Below are positions 59,369 through 64,000 of a stretch of DNA of 64,000 nucleotides, in pieces (position 1 is the first letter of the stretch; each line of letters begins with the position of its first letter). Under the pieces are notes generated by a model. It was not told the origin of the DNA. It did no database searches and saw only the letters and a list, made by a program, of their open reading frames with translations. Source of the stretch: UBA2227 sp036677505 (lineage in GTDB: Bacteria; Bacillota_I; Bacilli_A; Erysipelotrichales; Erysipelotrichaceae). Location: contig JAVBWK010000002.1 in assembly GCA_036677505.1 (NCBI GenBank), forward strand, positions 19,126 to 83,125, read 5' to 3'. Position numbers and translations under genes: made by a program.

Positions 59369-61328
59369 ACGGGATGATTTCAAGCCGATACTTGTAATAA
59401 TCAGTCTTATAAATTTCTTCGCTAACCGCAAACTGGTTTCGGACGTACTGATTGATTTTTGCAATCTCTTCATCAGTATACGTCCAATCCTCATCATATG
59501 GAGTGAATTTGCTTCTCGGGGCAGAATACTCGCCCAACGACGTTTTCCAGCTTCCGCTCGGGAAGATGACTACGTTTTTCTCTTTGCTAAACAAGTCCAT
59601 TCCCATATATAATCGCGGATCAAACTGTAGATTGAACAGATTGGCGATCGTCGGGGTCAAGTCCAACGTTGATCCCGGCATACTGTGTACGGCGGCCGTC
59701 AGTTTCGGATTGTACATAAACATCGGTGAAAGATCAAGATTCAATCCTTTGCGTCGGTCGACCTGCTGAGTTGCATTTTTTATGTAATCGGAGTTGATGC
59801 GCAGAGGATGATGATCCGCAAAGAATATCAGAATCGTATCATCGAGTTCGCCGGCTTCCTGCAATATCTGTAACATCCGTTCAACGGATTTATCAAAATC
59901 CATGGACTTGGACAGATACCGTTGGATTTCAATCGGATAATCCGGGTATGCGGCTTTGACTTCATTTAAATAACGGTTGGCGATGGTACTGTCGATATCA
60001 TAGGGTAAGTGCATAGCTGCAGTGATGATAAATGACATAAACGGACGTTCCTGTTTCAGGATCAATTGCATGGATTCTTCAATGAGGTTGACATCACTTG
60101 GCCATCCCGTGAGTTTTTCAATATTTAAGTCTTCGTCGTTATAGAACTTTTCAGAACCATACTTTAAATGAAGTTCGCTTCGGGGATAGAATTTATCGGA
60201 ATAACTATGATAGGAGTTGGTTGAATAGCCGGCTCTTTTGAACAAATTCATAAGGGCCGGGGAGAAGTCGTTTTTATAATAGGAGTTCGGTGTGCATACG
60301 GTCGTACTTGGAATCAGTGAGACCATGGACATAAACTCACTTTCACCGGTCGCGCAGGAGTTATTGGGTGCGTAGTAGTTATCGAAATACCAGCCTTCCT
60401 TGGTCAGCCGATAAAGAGTAGGAGTCAGTTTCTCGTCAATAGCAACCAGATCCATGGCTTCAACCATAACATAAATCAAATTCTTTCCTTCAAATACCCC
60501 GGTATAGTCATTGACTGGAGTGATCGGTCTTGATAAGAGATACTGATCGATGGTTTTGATGCGATCATTGGGTTCATTGTTGATCAGCTCTTCCCACCGC
60601 TCGGTATAGGTAATGCGGTTGCTTTCATCGACAGGCTTTTCGCCCGGATCAGGATTAAATATATCACCTTCATTGTCCTTGAATATCAATGTCATATCCC
60701 GCCACAGAAAGGTTCCAAGTCCGATTTCTTTGATGGCTAATTCGGAGAACACCGGAGCCTGATAAAGGCGGTACGGATGATAAAGCGTCGTTTCATCTGT
60801 AAATAAGAACAAGGATCCCAAAGATAACAGCTGTAATCCAAGGGTTACGATGATGGAGGCGATCCAAACCTGAAATCGCGGTTTTCGTTTAAAAATGACA
60901 AACCATCGGGCGACGATCATCCATGTCAGAATAACAGCCGGAAGCAAAACAAGAAAATACTGGGGCTTCATATACTTCAGAAAATCACCGGCATAATCCG
61001 TGACACCGCCGATGGTATTACGAATGATTGACCAGGAAAAGTAATTACCCAGATAATTTTTCATTCCTAACTGAACCAACGAGTATATCGAAAAAAACCA
61101 TGTGACGGCCATAATGAAAAGGGATGCCGGTTTTTGAGGCAGGTATGCCGTCAGAATGCTCATGGTCAATGCAGATACGATTGAAAATAAAATCAGGCGG
61201 ACAAACCCGAAACTCAAAAACGTCTGTCCGCTCAGTATTCTGAATAAAAGCTCAATTGTCAGAAATGTTATCAGGCTTGTAAAAAATATAATGACGATAC
61301 GCCAGTTGCGTTTTAGAAATCTGTTCAT
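59367..61328 (-). CDS. LTA synthase-family sulfatase-type membrane enzyme
   Basis: A 653-residue protein with five membrane helices (residues 1-190) and an extracytoplasmic alkaline-phosphatase/sulfatase-type domain (about 285-590). The metal and nucleophile residues are visible: Glu in VMVEAMD, the Thr nucleophile in NSCATGESEF near residue 328, and Asp/His in FFADHHP. LtaS family members polymerise glycerol-phosphate from phosphatidylglycerol onto a glycolipid anchor; other family members modify other envelope polymers. The domain order fits LtaS, but the polymer made is not proven. It starts at ATG 61328 with GAAGGTG upstream. Confidence 0.9.
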   Translation of the reverse strand: MNRFLKRNWRIVIIFFTSLITFLTIELLFRILSGQTFLSFGFVRLILFSIVSALTMSILTAYLPQKPASLFIMAVTWFFSIYSLVQLGMKNYLGNYFSWSIIRNTIGGVTDYAGDFLKYMKPQYFLVLLPAVILTWMIVARWFVIFKRKPRFQVWIASIIVTLGLQLLSLGSLFLFTDETTLYHPYRLYQAPVFSELAIKEIGLGTFLWRDMTLIFKDNEGDIFNPDPGEKPVDESNRITYTERWEELINNEPNDRIKTIDQYLLSRPITPVNDYTGVFEGKNLIYVMVEAMDLVAIDEKLTPTLYRLTKEGWYFDNYYAPNNSCATGESEFMSMVSLIPSTTVCTPNSYYKNDFSPALMNLFKRAGYSTNSYHSYSDKFYPRSELHLKYGSEKFYNDEDLNIEKLTGWPSDVNLIEESMQLILKQERPFMSFIITAAMHLPYDIDSTIANRYLNEVKAAYPDYPIEIQRYLSKSMDFDKSVERMLQILQEAGELDDTILIFFADHHPLRINSDYIKNATQQVDRRKGLNLDLSPMFMYNPKLTAAVHSMPGSTLDLTPTIANLFNLQFDPRLYMGMDLFSKEKNVVIFPSGSWKTSLGEYSAPRSKFTPYDEDWTYTDEEIAKINQYVRNQFAVSEEIYKTDYYKYRLEIIP

Positions 61329-61390
61329 TTGATCACCTTCGTAGCACGGATATTATGAGACTTTCGATCATGGATATCCATGATAATCTG

Positions 61391-62515
61391 CTATTTTGCG
61401 AAAATTCTTGAATAACTTACCAAACTCGGTGAAATTGCGAGATAATAGTTGCCGCTCAATACGGTTTCGACACCTTCGGGAATCTGACTTTCTTCAAACA
61501 CCCACAGGGCACCGATGACTTGATCGGGATATTGTTTCTGCATGTCCTCGATTACTTTGACACCGTCCTGATAACTGAGCAAAAACACGGTCGTGGACAA
61601 AATATCCGCTAAACCGGAGTCCTCGCAAATGACTGTGACCGCTCTGAAATGAGTGGCAGGCATCAGTGTGGTCGGATCGATCAAATGATGATAGGTCACA
61701 CCTTCGGGTCCGATGAAGTACCGTTGATAATCGCCGGAAGTCACAAAAGATGTGGATTCGGGAAGTCGGATCGTATCGAGACTGGCGACACCGCCCATAT
61801 CGGGAGATTCGATTCCGACGGCCCATGGTTCATTCTCCGGTTTTGTACCGATCGAACGGACATTGCCTCCGGCATTGATGATTCCCATGGTTAATCCGGC
61901 TTCTTCCAAGGTTTTTGCTACCAGTTCGGTCGCATAGCCTTTGGCTACACCGCCGACATCCAGGGAGGCGCAGGCATCCGTCAGATAAACGGTGTTTTTT
62001 TCCTGATCGATTTCAACGAAATCCCATCCCACGCAGTTTGTTTTCTCTTGTAACAATTCCAACGGCGGGATTTCTCCAGGCTTGCCCTGGGAGTTAAGAA
62101 CTTCCGCATCATCCCGGTATGCGCTCCACACTTTTAAGACAGCACCAAGGGTTACATCAAACTGACGGTTACTCTTTTCATACCAGTCTTTGCTTAGCAG
62201 TAACATTTCGATAATGATTGGGTCGACGGTCACAGGGGTGATGCCGGCGTACTGGTTGATCGTATAAATATTATTGATGCCTTCGTAAGCGTTATATTTA
62301 TCGAATAACTGATGGTACTTGTAAAATTCGGACTTCATCAGTTCAAAATACTCCGTGAACTTTTGCGGGGTTTCCGTATAGGCAATCATCGATATCAAGG
62401 TATCGAAGCCGGCTTCAACGGTCTGGTTGCTGTAACGAGTATACTCTACTTTTTGTGCCGGTACGCAGCCGGCAATCATCAAGGTCATCCAAAGGATGAT
62501 TACTGTTTTTTTCAC
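61391..62515 (-). CDS. apbE: FAD:protein FMN transferase (ApbE), lipoprotein
   Basis: A 374-residue enzyme that attaches FMN by a phosphodiester bond to Thr/Ser of target proteins such as RnfG and RnfD. The N-terminus is a lipoprotein signal ending in the lipobox IAGC (Cys17), so it works outside the membrane. Visible motifs: FDKYNAYEGINNIYTINQYAG, ASLDVGGVAKGYA, NAGGNVRSIGTKP and DPTTLMPA. It is divergent from rnfC, which starts 218 bases away, matching the usual association with Rnf complexes. Confidence 0.94.
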   Translation of the reverse strand: MKKTVIILWMTLMIAGCVPAQKVEYTRYSNQTVEAGFDTLISMIAYTETPQKFTEYFELMKSEFYKYHQLFDKYNAYEGINNIYTINQYAGITPVTVDPIIIEMLLLSKDWYEKSNRQFDVTLGAVLKVWSAYRDDAEVLNSQGKPGEIPPLELLQEKTNCVGWDFVEIDQEKNTVYLTDACASLDVGGVAKGYATELVAKTLEEAGLTMGIINAGGNVRSIGTKPENEPWAVGIESPDMGGVASLDTIRLPESTSFVTSGDYQRYFIGPEGVTYHHLIDPTTLMPATHFRAVTVICEDSGLADILSTTVFLLSYQDGVKVIEDMQKQYPDQVIGALWVFEESQIPEGVETVLSGNYYLAISPSLVSYSRIFAK

Positions 62516-62583
62516 TTTATCACCGTGGTTATTATATCACAATTCATCCAATGTTCAATGTGAGTTGCTATGTTGGAGGTCAT

Positions 62584-62602
62584 TTGTGAAAAAATCTCAC
62601 TT
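62584..62602. promoter_or_regulatory. Inverted repeat in the apbE-rnfC intergenic region
   Basis: TTGTGA-N7-TCACTT, with GTGA/TCAC half-sites, lies between the divergent genes and upstream of the rnfC promoter. It resembles a Crp/Fnr- or Rex-type half-site pattern but the 7-base spacing is not canonical. The rest of the 218-base gap has nothing else I can support beyond the rnfC promoter. Confidence 0.3.
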
Positions 62603-62617
62603 GTCACTATTTTCAAC

Positions 62618-62645
62618 TTTTCAACCAAAAGTTTTGTGTTATAAT
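62618..62645 (+). promoter_or_regulatory. Promoter of rnfC
   Basis: TTTTCA (62618-62623), 16-base spacer, TATAAT (62640-62645) with an upstream TG; about 90 bases before the start codon. Confidence 0.65.
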
Positions 62646-62733
62646 GTAACAGGATTGAATAATCAGCACTGTCAAGCGATATGCTTGCTTTCGTTGTTTA
62701 TGCAATGGCTAAAGAGAGGGTAAGGTGAATTGA

Positions 62734-64000
62734 ATGTCAATGTGGGTTGGTCCGATGAAGAAACATGTCGAAGGACACAAAGAATTGACAAATTACAATG
62801 AGATCGTAAGACTTACGGTACCAAAGTTGGTATACATACCGATTTTCAATTTTAACTCGACAAATTTTGAGTTGTTGGTTAAAGAGGGCGATCGGGTTTT
62901 GGTCAATACCAAACTGGCAGTACGTAATGATAACATGACGGTTCCATTGTTTTCTCCGGTTTCAGGTACAGTCAAAGGCATCCAAAAGGTCATGCATGGC
63001 TTATTGAAACCGCTGGATCATTTTGTAATCGAAAATGATGGGTTGTTTGAGAAGACGGAGGCATTTGCGCCATTGAACTGGCAAGAGGCATCCCGTCAAG
63101 AGTTGATTGATTTTATGATGCATGCAGGTATCGTCGGTTGCGGTGGGGCTGGTTTTCCAACATACATCAAGTATAAGTTTGCGAAAGAAGTGGATACCGT
63201 ACTCATCAACGGAGTTGAGTGCGAGCCTTATATTACTGCGGATTACCGGATGATCGAAGAGAATATTGAAGATCTGATGACCGGAACCCAGGCAATGCTT
63301 AAAGCAGCTGATGGGAAGCGGGCGATGATTGCGGTCAAAGAAACGAAGAAAGAGTTACTGGCGAAGCTGAAAGAAGCTGCCGCCGGCATCCCTTCGATTG
63401 AGATTAAGGCCGTTCCTGATATGTATCCGATGGGTTGGGAACGTACGCTGGTATATCAGATCTTTAAGAAGAGATACAATAAACTTCCGGGTGAAGTCGG
63501 GGTCGTCGTAAACAATGCAACTACAGCCATTGCTTTTGCTCAAGCACTGAAAGGCCAGCCGATCATCGAAAAAATGGTTACGGTCAGCGGTGACGGTATC
63601 GCAAGAGCGGCCAACGTTTTGGTTCCGGTCGGAGTCAAAGCTGCGGATATCGTGGCTCAGCTGGGCGGATATACCTGTGAAGATGTCTTGTGCATCGCCG
63701 GCGGTCCGATGATGGGTAAAACAGTGACCAATGATCAGTTTGTGACCACTCCGTACACCAATGCCATAACGATCTTAAAGACGCGTCCGGTCGATGCGAT
63801 CGAGTGTCTGCGGTGTGGCCGTTGCAATGATACCTGTCCGGCTGGATTATTGCCGGTGCGTATCAACAATGCGGAAAAAGCGAAGAATATGGATTTGATT
63901 GAAAAACTGAATGTCAATGATTGCATCGAGTGCGGTTTGTGCACCTATGTCTGTCCGTCCAAACTGGATGTGACCGAAGGTGTCCGTCGTGCCAAACGCA
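62734..64000 (+). CDS. rnfC: Rnf electron-transport complex subunit C, N-terminal part
   Basis: Start of the Rnf subunit that takes electrons between NADH and ferredoxin across the membrane-bound complex, coupled to Na+ or H+ transport. The frame runs past the window end (about 422 residues seen). Visible domains: N-terminal barrel, then the flavin/NAD-binding segment HAGIVGCGGAGFP and NGVECEPY, a SLBB-type region around VTVSGDGI, and two 4Fe-4S motifs (CLRCGRCNDTCP and CIECGLCTYVCP). GGTGAATTG precedes ATG 62734. The remaining rnf genes should follow downstream; apbE is divergent. Confidence 0.93.
   Translation, partial: MSMWVGPMKKHVEGHKELTNYNEIVRLTVPKLVYIPIFNFNSTNFELLVKEGDRVLVNTKLAVRNDNMTVPLFSPVSGTVKGIQKVMHGLLKPLDHFVIENDGLFEKTEAFAPLNWQEASRQELIDFMMHAGIVGCGGAGFPTYIKYKFAKEVDTVLINGVECEPYITADYRMIEENIEDLMTGTQAMLKAADGKRAMIAVKETKKELLAKLKEAAAGIPSIEIKAVPDMYPMGWERTLVYQIFKKRYNKLPGEVGVVVNNATTAIAFAQALKGQPIIEKMVTVSGDGIARAANVLVPVGVKAADIVAQLGGYTCEDVLCIAGGPMMGKTVTNDQFVTTPYTNAITILKTRPVDAIECLRCGRCNDTCPAGLLPVRINNAEKAKNMDLIEKLNVNDCIECGLCTYVCPSKLDVTEGVRRAKR

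Noticed and set aside
1..64000. CRISPR arrays, prophage genes, integrases or attachment-site repeats.
   Set aside because: No repeat-spacer pattern, cas genes or phage structural genes were seen by eye. TnpB is the only mobile-element protein.

Overview
The window looks like a chromosomal segment from an anaerobic, moderately AT-rich member of the Bacillota. I lean towards an Erysipelotrichia-like lineage, but that is inference and no rRNA is present to confirm it. The evidence is strong AGGAGG-type ribosome binding sites, TTGaca/TATAAT promoters, intrinsic terminators after most operons, and gene content: a lipoteichoic-acid-synthase-type sulfatase, type III glutamine synthetase, Rnf complex start, a flavodiiron (FprA-type) protein and QueH. 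UGA is used as an ordinary stop codon.

Layout. 1-1000: end of a 23S rRNA uridine methyltransferase gene and a frameshifted short-chain dehydrogenase. 1000-6670: a HAD phosphatase, then a purine operon (ade-guaB-guaA) behind a guanine-class riboswitch with a readable antiterminator/terminator switch. 6670-8211: alanine racemase and a membrane protein. 8373-8876: six tRNAs (Val, Thr, Tyr, Gln, Lys, Gly) with promoter and terminator, followed by a solo TnpB gene. 10.2-15.5 kb: small metabolic genes, mutY, a TrpR-like regulator and two candidate structured ncRNAs. 15.7-20.5 kb: a tight operon of an isoprenylcysteine-methyltransferase-like membrane protein, a GH3-family protein and a 7TM-GAF-GGDEF-HD-GYP protein. 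20.5-24.6 kb: redox or nitrosative-stress genes (DUF1858, a Crp/Fnr regulator, a flavodiiron protein). 24.6-28.2 kb: a queuosine salvage set (yhhQ, tgt, queA, queH).

28-48 kb is mainly housekeeping: aminotransferase, PLP homeostasis protein, GH13 glucosidase, PHP phosphoesterase, peroxiredoxin, threonine aldolase, the U32 pair for tRNA hydroxylation, an rRNA/tRNA methyltransferase, a HAAS/DUF4097 pair, NAD synthetase, a metal ATPase with a separate HMA chaperone, and glutamine synthetase III. 48.0-56.1 kb is an envelope-related cluster: GT2-GtrA glycosyltransferase, CotH, VTC and DUF4956 proteins, flanked by two copies of a phosphodiester-glycosidase plus four-helix membrane protein module. 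56.1-64 kb holds NifU-like, PAP2-like, S1-domain and pgi genes, an AIM24-like gene, an LTA-synthase-type sulfatase, apbE and the start of rnfC.

The clearest functional logic is in three places: one guanine riboswitch controls a route from adenine to GMP; queuosine precursors are imported and finished rather than made de novo; and ApbE lies divergent to the Rnf operon whose subunits that family flavinylates. The best candidates for something undescribed are the ICMT-like/GH3/HD-GYP operon, the duplicated glycosidase modules around CotH-VTC-DUF4956, and the two ncRNAs that expose anti-Shine-Dalgarno-like sequences.
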